In this document: positions 1 through 11,720 of the stretch, piece by piece
How positions within the stretch are numbered: the first letter of the stretch is position 1
Layout: each line of letters begins with the position of its first letter
Source: Adiantum capillus-veneris
Lineage: Eukaryota > Streptophyta > Polypodiopsida > Polypodiales > Pteridaceae
Length of the DNA stretch: 64,000 nucleotides
Assembly: GCA_014529385.2 (NCBI GenBank)
Contig: CM043958.1
Span: forward strand, 91,397,935-91,461,934
Reading direction: 5' to 3'
Made by a program: the position numbers and the translations under genes
Notes under the pieces: model-generated
Databases searched by the model: none
What the model was told of the DNA's origin: nothing
The model's input: the letters and a program-made list of their open reading frames with translations, nothing else

Positions 1-1
1 T

Positions 2-1961
2 ATCAGACCAGCTTATTTCCAAAAATGGGTCAGAAAATACAGTGGATCAGGGGATCCATATGACCACTTAGCAAGCTTCAAGCAAGTGCTAAGAGCGGAG
101 CGTATATTCGATTTCCATACTCAATTCGAAGGGTTTGGAATGACATTAGAAGGAAAATATTTGACGTGGTTCCAAAACATTCCACCAAGGTCAATCATGG
201 ATTTGAATACATTAGCTCAAGGATTTGTAGCTGCTTGTTCTAAAACGGAGATTAAACATAATACGGTAGCTCAAATCTACAGATTTAAACATGGTGAGTC
301 TGTTAGGGATTGTGCAACTCGAATGAAACAATACATTGCCAGATGCTCATAGATGGAGATACCTGCAGAGGAGAGACTTGTTTCATTGTTTCTGGAGGGA
401 CTGCTAAACAAAGAACTTCATGATATACTCTATAGTAAAAAGCATACAACCCTAGTGTGTGTCTGATTCTATCAACCTAGGAGACAATTGTGAGATTTTT
501 AATGAAGAGGACATCCCGAAGGATAACCAAAGAGAGAAGACTGCATCCACAAACCGGCACAAGTGGGAACGGCTGCTGCGGCACCACTCTTAGCCATAGA
601 AGATATGTTAAAAAGAATGAATGACATGATAAACAATATGCAAAAGGCACCTATGAGAGGACCAGGACAAGGGATATCCCCACAGGGACAACCAATTAGG
701 CCACAAAAATGGTGTGCAATCAAGGGGAAATGGACAAACCACGAGACCCACGAGTGCTACTTCAGACCAAAGTATGATGGGAATGTTCAGTATGTGCCCA
801 TGAGGCCACAAGGACAACCCATGTACAGATATCAACATAATATGGCTCAAGTTCTGAGACCACCAATGGGTATGGAGAGACCTCAACCTATGTTGGGACA
901 ACAACCTCCTTATCCAAGGTATAATGCGGTGCTTGTAAAGTACATGCACTCAAAAGGGGTCATAGATGAACAAGAATTAGTGCCTGTTACACCCTATGCA
1001 GAGCCTAGTCCATCTACCGTAAACGGTAGAGGGAGATTGGTATAGTCCACAACCACCACCAATGGAGGAAACCATGACTTATGCTCCACCAGAGCTCATA
1101 CCAATGTATTATGTAGCTAATCAAGGTGTCGGACCTCCTATGGGAAGACCCATGATGAAACCCAGAACAGGAAACTGTCATAACTGTGGTGCTGATGACC
1201 ATTGGAAAAATGAATGTCCAGAGCTTGACAAAAACCTCAAACCAATTGAAGCCTATTGCATACAATGTTGCAAAAAGGGAGGACACTTTCCGAAAGACTG
1301 TCCTAAGAATCCTTTGAACAAGGAAAAAACTATAGTCAACGTAGTCCAAGTGATGCCTAGTAGCTCATCAGAGAGCGAAACGATTGTTCCAATCAAGGTA
1401 ATCACTAGAGCTTAGGCAAAGAAAAAGAAACACAATTCCTCTGATGATTCGGAGAATACAAAAGTTTCTTCTCAAAAAATCAAAAGAAGCAGAAGCAAAA
1501 TATATGAGATGAGAAAACAAAAACAACGGCTTGAAAACGAAGAGAAAGTAAAAATTCTAGCCCAAGACAAGTTGAAGGAAACGGGCAGTGAATTTAAGAA
1601 AACAACCATGAAATGTGGAGGATCCATTCTGGTTGATAAAATTTTTGAGCCTATCAATGCTGCCTTGGAAGCCTACCAAGCCGGACTAAAAGCAGGCCAA
1701 AACATGGAAAACAAATGGAAAAACTCTCCATCTCCAGACATGGAAGCAGCTAAGCTGGAAGCAGCTAAGCTGGAAGCTTATCAAAATTTGGTAAGAATCA
1801 CCCAGGAAATTCTGGATAAACAAAAACCCAAGCTTGAAATTATTGCAAAACCAGAAGAGCTTGCAGTAGAAGAAACAAAAGCGAAATCCGATGTGGTGGC
1901 AGAACCCCACCTTGAAACAAATGAACCAGAGCTCCTATGCCGGACAGTGAAGATGCCTTAG
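2..1961 (+). pseudogene. gag: gypsy A gag (capsid and zinc-knuckle region), broken
   Basis: Gag packages element RNA. The capsid-like part is open from about position 2 to 352 (FQKWVRKY near the start, then a helical retrotransposon-gag pattern) and continues out of frame to about 470. A proline/methionine/glutamine-rich linker lies at 563-1045. Two zinc knuckles follow at about 1174-1300: CHNCGADDHWKNEC (CX2CX4HX4C) and CIQCCKKGGHFPKDC (CX2CX5HX4C, one residue longer than usual). The frame from 1062 to 1961 has one TAG at 1413-1415, where copies C and D have CAG in a TRAQAQ context, so it is a C-to-T stop. After it comes a lysine/glutamate-rich, probably coiled region with a repeated AAKLEAAKLEA. 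At least two frameshifts. Same-family copies: 36500-38620, 42385-43822 and 58481-60312. Confidence 0.8.
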
Positions 1962-2156
1962 ATGAAATTTCTTTTATAGAAGAAGATTGGCCAGGACACT
2001 TATGGGAAAAGGTAAGGGAGATCAATGATGGAAGCCTAACGTTAAAGTCAGCCCCTATAGAAGAAGTCTGGTTGGATAACCTACCATCTGATATAAACCT
2101 AGATATACAATCCTTATAGGGATTTCGGATCAAAGGCTTCACGGATATCTAAACCA

Positions 2157-3635
2157 ATGACATTAAAAACATTACCCTCTTACTTGGGAGATAACGAAGA
2201 TGAGTCTATCATTTGCAAAACCACGCAAGTCAAAAGAGTCAAACAGACCCTAGAAGTAGACAACATTCATTCAATCATGTCTACACCTATCCAATGCACT
2301 CTCACATTAGGGGAACTGTTGAAACTCAGGCCATACTTATGGAATGATTTGTAGAAAACCCTAGAAAAGGTGGGGATAACGGGGTTAATCTCTAAGAATT
2401 TGGGAAACTTGAAAAATGAAACGGAATACAAAGAGATTCGATCAGTTCCTATGAACAAGGTCAGAGAATATTATGAAGGGGAAGAAGGAAACACTACCCT
2501 CCCAGTGAAATATAATGACATTAAAACCATGGCAATACTGGATAGTGGAGCTGGCATAGCCATAGCCACTAAAGCAGTATGGGAATCCTGGGGACAACCA
2601 GCCATTAGACAGACGCGAATGAAATTGCAGTTGGCTGACGGACACATTGAAAGACCGCTAGGGCTACTAGAAAAAGTGATAGTCAACTCATGTGGAATTG
2701 AATATCAATACAATTTTGCCATAGTAGACTTTGGGAAAAAACTCAACTATGAAATCATATTAGGAAGACCTTTTATGCGACAGGTACAACTTATCCAAGA
2801 TTGGGGAAACGACTATCTGTACTTAAAGCAGGTGGGATCTATAACAAGAGACAATCTAAAGGACCACACCTATAGAGACGTCTTGAAAACACCCATTCAA
2901 GAGTTTTATTTAGTCTCTTCGGTTGAAACTAAACTTCCATCATGGCTAAACAAAGATACTCCTATTTGGATGTGTGGAGCTTCAGAAAATGGAAGCTTAA
3001 GACGAGAGGAATGTATCCTAGAAAGAGACTGTACAAACGAAGCCTACATACCTCAACCCTTCCCAGAGCATTTATTCGAACCATTCGAGTGGACTCAAAT
3101 CTTAGCAAAAATGGATGTATGTGTGAATACGTCTATTCCTACTCAATTTTGCAATGAGGATGGCTACGACATAATTCCCATCCAAATGATGTCAGTCCTT
3201 ATCATCGAGACAAACAAGGATGAGGAAACAAAGGACTTGATGAAAGCTCAACAAGTCTTTTCTGACCTCTATTACGATGCAACTGATGAGTTGGATGAAC
3301 ACTCAGCTACCTCTGAAGATTCGGGATCCGAAAAAGAACATACGAGAGCTCAAAAGGAGATATACACCACAGAGATGGAAACCACGGAAGAAGATGGGGA
3401 GGATGTAATGCATGTTCCATCCCATTACAAAAAGTATACTCTCCAAGATCGGAAAATCGTAATTGAACAACCTGTTAGGGAACTACGGAAACAAGGCAAG
3501 TCTTATGAAGGACATGAAAACGCTAAAAGGGTAGACTTGGCTGAACTAGGGGAAGAGCCTAGGCCGGCCCACATTGCAAATGACCTAACAGAAGAAGAAG
3601 AAAAGATTTTGTTAAGTTTGCTAAAGGAATATTGA
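2157..3635 (+). pseudogene. pr: gypsy A aspartic protease (PR1) and PR-RT linker
   Basis: The retropepsin-like domain processes the polyprotein. In the frame starting at 2370 the active-site triad is DSG at residue 58 (base 2541) in AILDSGAGIAIATK, followed by RMKLQLADG, PLGLLEKV and the ILGRPFMR loop near residue 130. This layout resembles plant Athila-type proteases. The catalytic Asp is intact here, unlike copy C. The linker contains WMCGASENGSLRREE and FEPFEWTQIL, conserved in copies B and C, then an acidic stretch before RT. An in-frame TAG at 2352-2354 and a TGA at 3633-3635 interrupt what would otherwise be one reading frame with RT. Confidence 0.85.
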
Positions 3636-4540
3636 GATATCTTTGCTTGGTCTTACAAAGATCTCAAGGGTGTTGATCTAGAAATCTGCCAACACACCAT
3701 ACCCATGAGAGATGACGCAAAACCAAGTAGACAGAGACCATACACTTATAACAAAACATTTTCCAGGAAGATCAAAGAAGAAATTGAAAAACTAAAGGAA
3801 GCTAAAATCATGTACGAAATTGAACACATTGATTGGGTGTCCCCAATTGTGGTAGTACCTAAGAAGAATGGAAAATTACGAGTGTGTGTTTATCTCAAAA
3901 AAGTGAATGCAGCTACCATTAGAGACAACTTTCCTCTTTCGATAACTGAGCAAGTTTTAGAACGAGTGGCAGGAAAAGAAGCTTACAGCTTCCTAGATGG
4001 TTTTTCGGGATACAGTCAACTTTTGGTTGACCCAAAAGATCAGCACAAAACTGCTTTTGCAACAGAATGTGGTATATTTGCCTATCGGGTTATGCCGTTT
4101 GGGTCAACTAATGCTCCAGCCACATTTCAAAGATTGATGAGCCATGCTTTCAAAGAGTATCTTCGAAAATTCTTGGAAGTATACATGGATGATTTATGCG
4201 TATATTCGTCAATCCAATCTAATCATTTTGAACACCTCAAAAAGGTATTCGAGAAATGTAGACTTTATAGAATTTGCTTAAACCCGGAAAAGTGCACATT
4301 CATGGGAAGACAAGGGAAAATTCTTGGACATATAGTGTCTTAAAATGGCATAGCTACCGATATTGAAAAGATTCATGTCATTGCTAATTTGCATAGACCA
4401 ACAACAGTCAAAGGGGTATAAGCCTTCATGGGACATTGTGGATATTACTGACGGTTCATCTATATGGATGCTATAATTGCAAAACCCATGTATAGCTTGA
4501 TTACGCACTTTAAATGGACCGAGGCATGTGAATAATCCTT
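3636..4540 (+). pseudogene. rt: gypsy A reverse transcriptase
   Basis: Reverse transcriptase palm and fingers: DWVSPIVVVPKKNGKLRVC, YSFLDGFSGYSQL, FAYRVMPFGSTNAPATFQRLM and the catalytic YMDDL at about 4183, all in order. The frame is the same as that of PR1 and is open from 3705 to 4343; it then meets TAA at 4341, and three further stops follow before 4540 in the thumb/connection region (GHIVS, then FMGHCGYY, RFIYMD). The YMDD residues are intact, but the protein is not translatable as a unit. Copies B (44860-45640) and C (62759-63660) align along its length. Confidence 0.9.
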
Positions 4541-4541
4541 C

Positions 4542-5010
4542 ATGAAGCTTAAGCAAGCTCTCACATCAGCTCCAATATTGAAATCACCTGATTGGGATAA
4601 GGTATTCCACGTACATGTAGATGCTTCCAACTTTGCTATTGGTTGTAAACTAGCCCAACCAAGAGATGGGAAAATTGACTTTCCTATTTCTTATGCTAGC
4701 CGACAATTGAATATGGAAGAAAAGAATTACACCACCACTGAAAGAGAAGGACTAGGAATGATCTATGTTGTTAAAAAGTATAGACATTACCTATTGGCCA
4801 ACAAGTTTGTGTTCTTTGTGGACCACCAAGACTTGTTATATTTGGTCAACAAGCCATGCAGCACAGGAAGAATAGTGAGATGGTTCATCATTCTTCTCGA
4901 ATTTGATTTTATTGTGGTTGTTAAAAAAGGCACTACACATCAACGAGTAGATCATTTGTCTAGGATTGTTTCAGGGGAATCACCTCAAGGGGTAGATGAT
5001 GATCTAGCAG
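4542..5010 (+). pseudogene. rnh: gypsy A RNase H
   Basis: Gypsy-type RNase H, which degrades the RNA strand of the hybrid. It begins after a TAA, in the RT frame. Visible blocks: FHVHVDASNFAIG (first acidic residue), SYASRQLN, NYTTTEREGLGMIY (acidic residue), YLLANKFVFFVDHQ (acidic residue), LVNKP, and a tether ending HQRVDHLSR that leads into the integrase. Only one RNase H is present: there is no second archaeal-type RNase H as in some Tat elements, and I found none in copies B or C. Confidence 0.85.
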
Positions 5011-6069
5011 ATTCCTATTTGTTCTCCGTGGAAATGATACCTAGATGGGTGGAAAAAATTGTGTCATTAATGACAATAGCTCAAGTGGATTCACCACTTC
5101 CTATCATAGTTGAACTAATTGAGCAATCGGCTACGCATCAATTACTAGTTGGGAGGCTATATAAAAGAAATCGGGACGGAATATTGCTTTTATGCATTAA
5201 TCCTGAAGAAAGAGATCAATACTTAAGTCAAGCACATGTTACCATAGTAGGCCTTCACTTTGTGGAAGACCAAACTATGCAACAAATCTTAAGACTTGGA
5301 GTATTTTGGCCGACAATGAGGAGAGATGTTCGATCTTTTGTAAGAGATTGCCCTCAATGTCAAGAACAACAACCCATTTCTCATGTAACATTGTTTCAAA
5401 TGTCACATGTTCCTAAATGGAGTAACTATCTGGTTACTTACTTATCGAGCTGAACATTTTTGAGGATATGAGTAAACGCCGTCAAAGAGCAATTGAAACG
5501 GAAGCAAGAGACTATGCTCTTATTGGGAACCAATTGTATCGGAGAGGTAAGGATCAACACTTGCGTATTTGTGCAAATGAAAACGAGTATATTCCGATTA
5601 TAGAACAAGCACATGCTGGATTAGCTGGAGGTCACTTTTATAGTAAGACCACCGCAATAGCAATCTTGATGGCAAGCATATGGTGGCCAATACTTTTTGC
5701 AGATGCCAAAGAATATGTTCGAAGGTGTGACGCTTCTCAAAGAGCAAAAATGCCAACACGGGTAGATAGTATGCCCTTAAGACCAATGTTGGGGACTAGA
5801 GCCTTCGCAAAATGGGATATAGATTTTGTTGGACCGATACAGCCGCCTGCTTATAGAACCCAAGCTCAATATATCATTGTAGCTATGGATTATTTGACCA
5901 AATGGGCTGAGGCTGAAGCGACTCAAAGGAATGATTCCAGAACCACTGCTACATTCTTATATGAGTATGTATTCGTAAGGTATGGACTACCAATAGAGAT
6001 TGTCAGTGATCGGGGAACTCATTTCCTCAACGAGGTAATAGAGTATTTACTTAATGATTTTATGGTTAT
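5011..6069 (+). pseudogene. int: gypsy A integrase, N-terminal half with two tandem H2C2 zinc modules and start of the DDE core
   Basis: The integrase inserts the cDNA. The usual single H2C2 zinc module occurs twice in a row. Module 1 is at about 5220-5375 (QAHVTIVGLHF ... CPQC). Module 2 is at about 5595-5745 (QAHAGLAGGHF ... RRCDASQ), with its last Cys changed to Ser. A TGA at 5451-5453 and a frame change separate them. The catalytic core then begins with WDIDFVGP (first Asp) and IVSDRGTHF (second Asp), and is cut at about 6065 by the copia insertion, before the catalytic Glu. Copy B has the same double module, so it is a family trait and not a local accident. Confidence 0.85.
6065..6069 (+). 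repeat. Target-site duplication, left (GTTAT)
   Basis: GTTAT directly precedes the copia LTR at 6070 and recurs directly after the other LTR at 11716-11720. Five bases is the usual duplication for copia integrases. Removing the insert and one GTTAT rejoins the gypsy integrase core. Confidence 0.95.
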
Positions 6070-6298
6070 TGTAGAGTGCGCAGGTGATGGATAAGGTAGG
6101 AAAGAAGACTACACACACACACCATCACACATCGAGACACACACACACAATCGTTACCCTGCAACAGCCATTCAACGAGCTGCTCTTCACTTCTTCTCTT
6201 TTGAACTATTATCCAAAGTATATTTACAACATAGTATAGTCAGTGTCCAGCCGCCCATAGCACAATGGACATATTCTTTAACATCATATTCTTTAACA
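6070..6298 (-). repeat. Copia 3' LTR
   Basis: Read on the - strand it starts TGTTAAAGAATATG and ends CTCTACA. It contains short CA-repeat stretches and pairs with 11485-11715. The stop codon of pol overlaps its first bases. Confidence 0.95.
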
Positions 6299-7800
6299 CT
6301 CCCCCTCAAGCTCAGAGTGAGCTTGCATATGATGGATTCCAAATGCTTCACGAAAGTAGCAAAACTTCTCCTTTCCAAGAGCTTTTGTGAATATATCCGC
6401 AACTTGATCATTTGTCTTCACATACACCAAATCAATCTCATTTGCCAAAACTTTTTCTCTAATGAAGTGATAATGTACCTCAATGTGTTTAGTGCGAGCA
6501 TGGTAGACTGGATTCTTTGCCAACATGATACTGCTAATATTGTCACAATATATAATGACACTGTCAAGATAGTCAAAACCAAATTCTACCATAAGTACTC
6601 TCAACCATGACTCTTCACATGCTGCCAAAGCTGCTCCACGATATTCAACTTCTGTACTTGATAATGCTACAGTTGATTGCTTCTTGCTACTCCAACTTAT
6701 CATACCATTGCCAATGGAAAATGCATAACCACTTGTAGATCTTCTATCCATAAAATCTCCTGCCCAATCTGCATCTGTGTAACCATAAAGACAAAGCTTC
6801 CCATTCTTTTCATAAAACATTCCATAACTGACAGTGGCTTTCACATATCTCATAATCCATCTCACTGCATCAAGATGACTTTTACATGGATTTTGCATGA
6901 ATTGACTCATAACACCCACTGCATAACTCAAATCTAGCCTTGTTATTGTCAAGTAAATAAGGCTTCCAACCATCTTGCGATACATAGTGACATCCTCAAT
7001 GTAATGTCCATCATCAAACAACTTCACATTTTGATCAAGAGGTGTATCAACCGGTTTGCATGTTGTCATTCCATACTTCTCAAGCATATCCAACACATAT
7101 TGTCTTTGTATCATCCAAATTCCTCATAAAGTATTGACAATTTCAATTCCCAAGAAATATCTCAACTCACCAAGGTCCTTCATGTTGAATTCTCTCAACA
7201 AACTCTTCTTGACATGCAAAATTTGCTCACCATGACTTCTAGTGAGAATCAAGTCATCAACATAGATAACAATAACGACGATCTCTCCATCAACATGCTT
7301 CAAAAATAATGAGTGATCAACAGTAGATTGTTTAAATCCAATCTTCTTCAAGAATCTGGTTATCTTTTCACATCAAGCTCTAGATGCTTGCTTCAAACCA
7401 TACAATGCTTTCTTCAACTTACACACATAATATGGAAACTTTGGTTGTTGATAACCCTCTGGCTGTATCATATAAACTTCTTCTTCCAAGTCACCATTCA
7501 AGAATGCATTATCCACATCCATTTGCCATAACTTCCAACCGAACATACTTGCCATTGCTATCACCAATCTGATTGTTGTCATCTTTGCAACTGGACTAAA
7601 TGCCTCATCATAATCAAGACCTTTTGTTTGTGCATAACCTTTAGCAACAAGCCTCGCTTTGTACCTTTCCACACTACCATATGACTTGCACTTGACTTTG
7701 TATACCCATTTTGAACCAATTGCTTTCTTTCCACTTGGCAAACGAACCAAATCCCAAGTGTCATTCTTCACAAGAGCATCCATCTCATCATCCATAGCTG
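6293..7800 (-). pseudogene. pol: Copia RT and RNase H part of pol
   Basis: Same frame as the rest of the copia polyprotein. RT blocks: [47 protein letters not shown], then YVDDLIL carrying the catalytic YVDD. RNase H blocks: GYTDADWAGD, RRSTSGYAF, WSSKKQSTVALSSTEVEY, KHIEVHYHFIREKV and DIFTKAL. Two in-frame TGA codons lie here, after LKQASRA (7373-7375; TGA where Trp is conserved in the family) and after EIVNTL (7124-7126). Both are explained by single C-to-T or G-to-A transitions. The frame ends at a TAA formed by the first LTR bases. Confidence 0.9.
6299..6307 (-). promoter_or_regulatory. Copia polypurine tract
   Basis: GAGGGGGAG on the - strand, immediately upstream of the 3' LTR: the plus-strand priming site. 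It also lies within the last pol codons (ELEGEC). Confidence 0.85.
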
Positions 7801-9709
7801 ACTCCCATTCTGATTTTCCAATTGCCTCTTGAAAACATGTAGGCTCTTTATGTTGCACACGTGAAACCATGTATGCATAATGTGTACGCATGTAACCGTT
7901 GTATGTCAATCTATCAACTGGATAACGCACCCTCTCTGATCTTCTCAAATGTGGTGCACTCTTCTCTTCAACTCTTGCATATGGGGGTACATATTTCTCA
8001 ATATGCTTACTGCCAGGTGTCCTCAAATGTGGTAAACCATGCTCTTCATCGAGGCTTTCATCTCCAAAACTCTCTTCAACCACTTTCTTCTTGCCTTTAT
8101 CGTCTTGCTTCTTATCTCGCAAACGACCGCTCCATGGGTTGACACTTCCTGTACTCTCCTCTGCCATATGTGGTCCTGAAATAGTTCTTGTTGATGGTCC
8201 TAGCTTATCAACAACATGACGCACATTCTCTTGCTCTTCATACTCATCTTCTATCATCACTGGCTTTGGTTTATACCATGGTTCATGCTCACAAAATCTG
8301 ACATCTCTACTGACATAAACTTGTCTTGTCGTAGGATCATAGCACTTGTAACCTTTCTTTTCAACTGGGTAGCCCAAGAATATACACTTCACTGCCTTTG
8401 GCTCCATCTTCTTTCTTGCTTCATTTGGCACATGAACATAGCAAACACATCCAAAAACTTTCATGTAGTAAACTGTTGACTTGATCCCATAAAGTCTCTC
8501 ATAAGGTGAAATTTCATGAATGGCAGCTGTTGGTGTTCGATTCATAATGTGTACTGCTGTATGAACTGCTTCAGGCCAATATGTTAATGACATATTCATC
8601 TCATTCATCATGGCTCTTGCAATCTCTGCTATGACTCTATTCTTTCTCTCAGCAACTCCATTTTGTTGTGGTGTGTATCTGCAAGTAATCTGTCTTCTTA
8701 TGCCTTGTTCACGTAAGTAATCATCAAAACTGTGTGACATGTACTCTCCCCCTCCATCTGTACGTAGGCATTTAATTTGACAACCATTCTCTTTCTCAAC
8801 CATAACTTTGAACTCCAAAAATACTTCAAGTGCCTCTGACTTTGCCTTTAGAAAGTAAACCCATGTCATTCTGTTGTAATCATCCGTAAATGTGATAAAA
8901 TATCGACAAAAATTTGGCGTAGCATGATCACAAGGTCCCCAAATATCTGAATGAACAATTTTCAAAGAACTTTGGCTAATTCTCCCCCTCTTTGGAAATG
9001 GTAAATGAGATTGCTTTCCAAATTGACAAGCTTCAAAAACATGATCAAAATTCAATCTGCCAAACTTTGGTAATCCACGTACAATTTGATTTGATTGCAT
9101 ATGCTTTAGTCTTCTAAAATTGACATGACCAATTCTCTTATGCCATAAATTTGCCCAATCCTCTTGAGTGAATGATTTGTTTGCATACATACCACTGTGT
9201 AAACATGGATCTCCAGCTTCCAATGAGAACAAGCGACCTTTCTTTCTTCCACGTGCCAATATCTTGCCTGGTCTGCCATTGTGAAACTCCTCTATGAAGC
9301 AGCCATAACGATTAAAACGGACTTCCAACCCTTGATCTGTCATCTGTCCAACTGATGCTAAATTCTTTGTGATTGAAGGCACATATAGAACATCTCCCAA
9401 TGTGTTGTATGTCCCGTCTTTTTCTAGCAATGGAACTGAACCAACATGTGTAATTCGATGCATAGTATCATCACTTGTAGCGACAAACTCATCCTCTTCT
9501 AACTTCTCTTTTCTGTCAAACCATTCACCATGATATGTCATATGATTTGTGGCACCACTATCTAAATACCAATCATCTGTATGATGTGGCTCCACCATGC
9601 TTTCAACAACATGCTCCATAGGAAATAAATGTCCACTCGACCTATTGTCATATATATTTTGATCATGAGGATTGTATCCAACAAAGTTTCCTCCATGTCT
9701 GCCATAACC
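7801..9709 (-). pseudogene. pol: Copia protease and integrase part of pol
   Basis: Continues from gag in the same frame across a TGA at 9707-9709. Protease: [12 protein letters not shown] (catalytic DSG) near 9570. The GAG-pre-integrase zinc region has [16 protein letters not shown], then FEACQFGKQ, where the first Cys of the CXXC pair is Phe (TTT). This should break the HHCC zinc site. The DDE core is complete: [14 protein letters not shown] and [10 protein letters not shown] supply the D, D and E. Downstream come [11 protein letters not shown] and a charged linker towards RT. Confidence 0.92.
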
Positions 9710-10660
9710 TCAGCCTCTTCCACCACGATCACGATTTTGATTTAGCCTTGTGTAACATTCTCTTTCAAAGTGACCATAAATGCCACATCTGTTACAATAT
9801 CCATCTCTTTGAGGATGTACAAATCGTCCACCTCCACGTCCACGAGTTCGGGATCTCCCACTGCCTCTTTGGCTATAATCATTGTAACTTTGACTTTGTT
9901 GGTTTTGCCATTGAAATCTTCCAACATTGTTTCCACGACCATAGTTTCCTCTTCCACCTCTATTGTTTCCACGACCTCTAGAGTGAAAAACGTGATCTCT
10001 GGAATTTTTATTTGATGTAGAAGGACCTGACTTGCCTAACTTCACCTCTTCTTGCAAACAAAGGTTTACTAACTCTTCAAAATCAGGCATGTGTCCTCGA
10101 ACAGATATAGATGTATCCAATGACTTGTATTCTGGTCCCAAACCATTCAATGTCACTGAAACTAAGTCATCATCTGGAACTTCAACATTAATGATCACAA
10201 GATCTTCCTGTATTTGCTTTATCTCTGTCACATAATCTGATATGGATCTATTTCCTCGCCATACACAATGTAACCTTTGCTTCAAGTGAACTTTTCGTGG
10301 TTTTGTATTGGAGTTGTTCATTCTTGCTAGTATCTCCCATGCTTCCTTTGGAGATTGAGTCTTCTTCACATGTGGTATAAAGAAGTCACTAATGCATAGT
10401 GAAATCCAATGCATCACTTTCCTTGAATTCTCGATCCACTTCTTGTAAGCTTCTACTCCTGCTTACCATGTTTTATGTGCTTCAACATTCTCTCTATTTG
10501 GTTCCAAACCAACCTCGGGACACTCTTGTTCACCTGTAATATAATCCCATAAACCTTTGCCCATGATAAAGTTCTCCATCCTGTAAGACCATATGCTGTA
10601 GTTCTCTCTGGTCAGCTTCTCTCCAACAATCTGTGTGACTTGAGTTGAACTTTCTGCCAT
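9710..10660 (-). pseudogene. gag: Copia gag
   Basis: Start chosen at the ATG at 10660 (MAESSTQV): it has A at -3 and G at +4, and copia gags usually begin just before the DUF4219-like block LTRENYSIWSYRMENFI. An ATG 78 bases further upstream is in frame but its extra residues do not look conserved. A UBN2-type capsid region follows (SPKEAWEIL ... HLKQRLHCVW ... ISDYVTEIKQIQ), then an RGG-rich stretch and a single zinc knuckle CNRCGIYGHFEREC (CX2CX4HX4C). One TAA lies in frame at 10463-10465, a probable former CAA. Confidence 0.9.
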
Positions 10661-11469
10661 CTTCACTCTCTCAATTTCTTTCAAAGGATTTTGATAAAAT
10701 TTCGGCAGAGTTTTGTTTGTATTTGGACAATATCTCAAGTGACAATCTCAACCAAAGTGCTCATAAACATTGACAGAAAATCTCTCACTGCCAAGGGAAA
10801 ATCCACTGACTCACTTTGCCACAGATTGACTCAGTACTATGCATAAATACTCTAAAACAATGTCCACATGGACCTGTATGCAAATGCAATCCATACGCTA
10901 TCCTGTACCACATATCCATACATCCACCTTCTTCCCATAGTCGTAAACGACATATGAGGTCTTTCGCGGGGCTAGTCGGGGGTTCGCTCCAATACCTAAT
11001 CCACCTTGCCAAGGTACCAAATCTCCCAAGGCAAGGCTTCAAAAAACCTCACTCGACCCTCACAAAGGCTGCAGTTTTCCAAAATACCTTGACCGCATAT
11101 CCATACATAACCACAAAGTACTCAATCTGACAATATAACTGCCTCAACTTCTTCCCACAACCTTTCTTACATAGGCAACTGTCCATAACGGACCCACAAC
11201 AACCAAACATAATCTTCGATAACACAATATCATGATACAAAACTGGACATCTCCTATGCTTGTGTGAGCTGGCTGTTTGTTGTAGAAAATTGCAGATTTT
11301 GGCAAATCTGAGTACGCCAATGCGTTCGAAACGCACAAAAACATAAAGATAGACTCCTGGATCACTGTATTCCGAGTTCGGGTGAGGGAGTTATGACCAA
11401 AAACCTCTCTTTTTTGTTGTTTTCTAGAGCTGCGGAAACCTGTGTATTGACTGTAGCTCCTCAAACTGA
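10661..11469 (-). other. Copia 5' untranslated leader
   Basis: About 0.8 kb between PBS and gag start. Short open frames on both strands lack any copia motif and look like chance. No other feature recognised. Confidence 0.7.
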
Positions 11470-11481
11470 GCTCTGATACCA
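11470..11481 (-). promoter_or_regulatory. Copia primer-binding site (initiator Met tRNA)
   Basis: TGGTATCAGAGC on the - strand, three bases inside the 5' LTR end, is the standard plant copia PBS complementary to the 3' end of initiator methionine tRNA. Confidence 0.92.
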
Positions 11482-11484
11482 CTT

Positions 11485-11715
11485 TGTAGAGTGCGCAGGT
11501 GATGGAGAAGGTAGGAAAGAAGACTACACACACACACACCAACACACATCGAGACATACACACACAATCGTTACCCTGCAGCAGCCATTCAACGAGCTGC
11601 TCTTCACTTCTTCTCTTTTGAACTATTATCCAAAGTATATTTACAACATAGTATAGTCAGTGTCCAGCCGCCCATAGCACAATGGACATATTCTTTAACA
11701 TCATATTCTTTAACA
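11485..11715 (-). repeat. Copia 5' LTR
   Basis: Pairs with 6070-6298; 231 bp, with one extra CA unit and four base differences. It drives transcription leftwards. AT-rich TATA-like sequence near the middle on the - strand (AAATATAC). Confidence 0.95.
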
Positions 11716-11720
11716 GTTAT
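11716..11720 (+). repeat. Target-site duplication, right (GTTAT)
   Basis: Identical to 6065-6069. The gypsy integrase reading resumes here. Confidence 0.95.

Larger units (their letters stand above)
6070..11715 (-). mobile_element. Complete Ty1/copia retrotransposon nested in the gypsy A integrase
   Basis: Length 5646 bp. Both LTRs (229 and 231 bp) begin TG and end CA when read on the - strand, and 5-bp duplications GTTAT flank the element. The PBS (11470-11481) matches initiator-Met tRNA and the PPT (6299-6307) touches the 3' LTR. One reading frame runs from the ATG at 10660 to a TAA at 6293-6295 inside the 3' LTR: gag, protease, integrase, RT, RNase H, the copia order. Four in-frame stops interrupt it and no frameshift is visible. 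The LTRs differ by 4 substitutions and one 2-bp CA-repeat indel, so the insertion is younger than the heavily decayed gypsy host. Confidence 0.96.

Noticed and set aside
6317-10235. Plus-strand frames opposite copia pol and gag
   Set aside because: Shadows of the minus-strand polyprotein, which carries all diagnostic motifs.
10785-11563. Open frames on both strands in the copia leader and 5' LTR
   Set aside because: No copia motif, outside the gag-pol frame, overlapping PBS and LTR.
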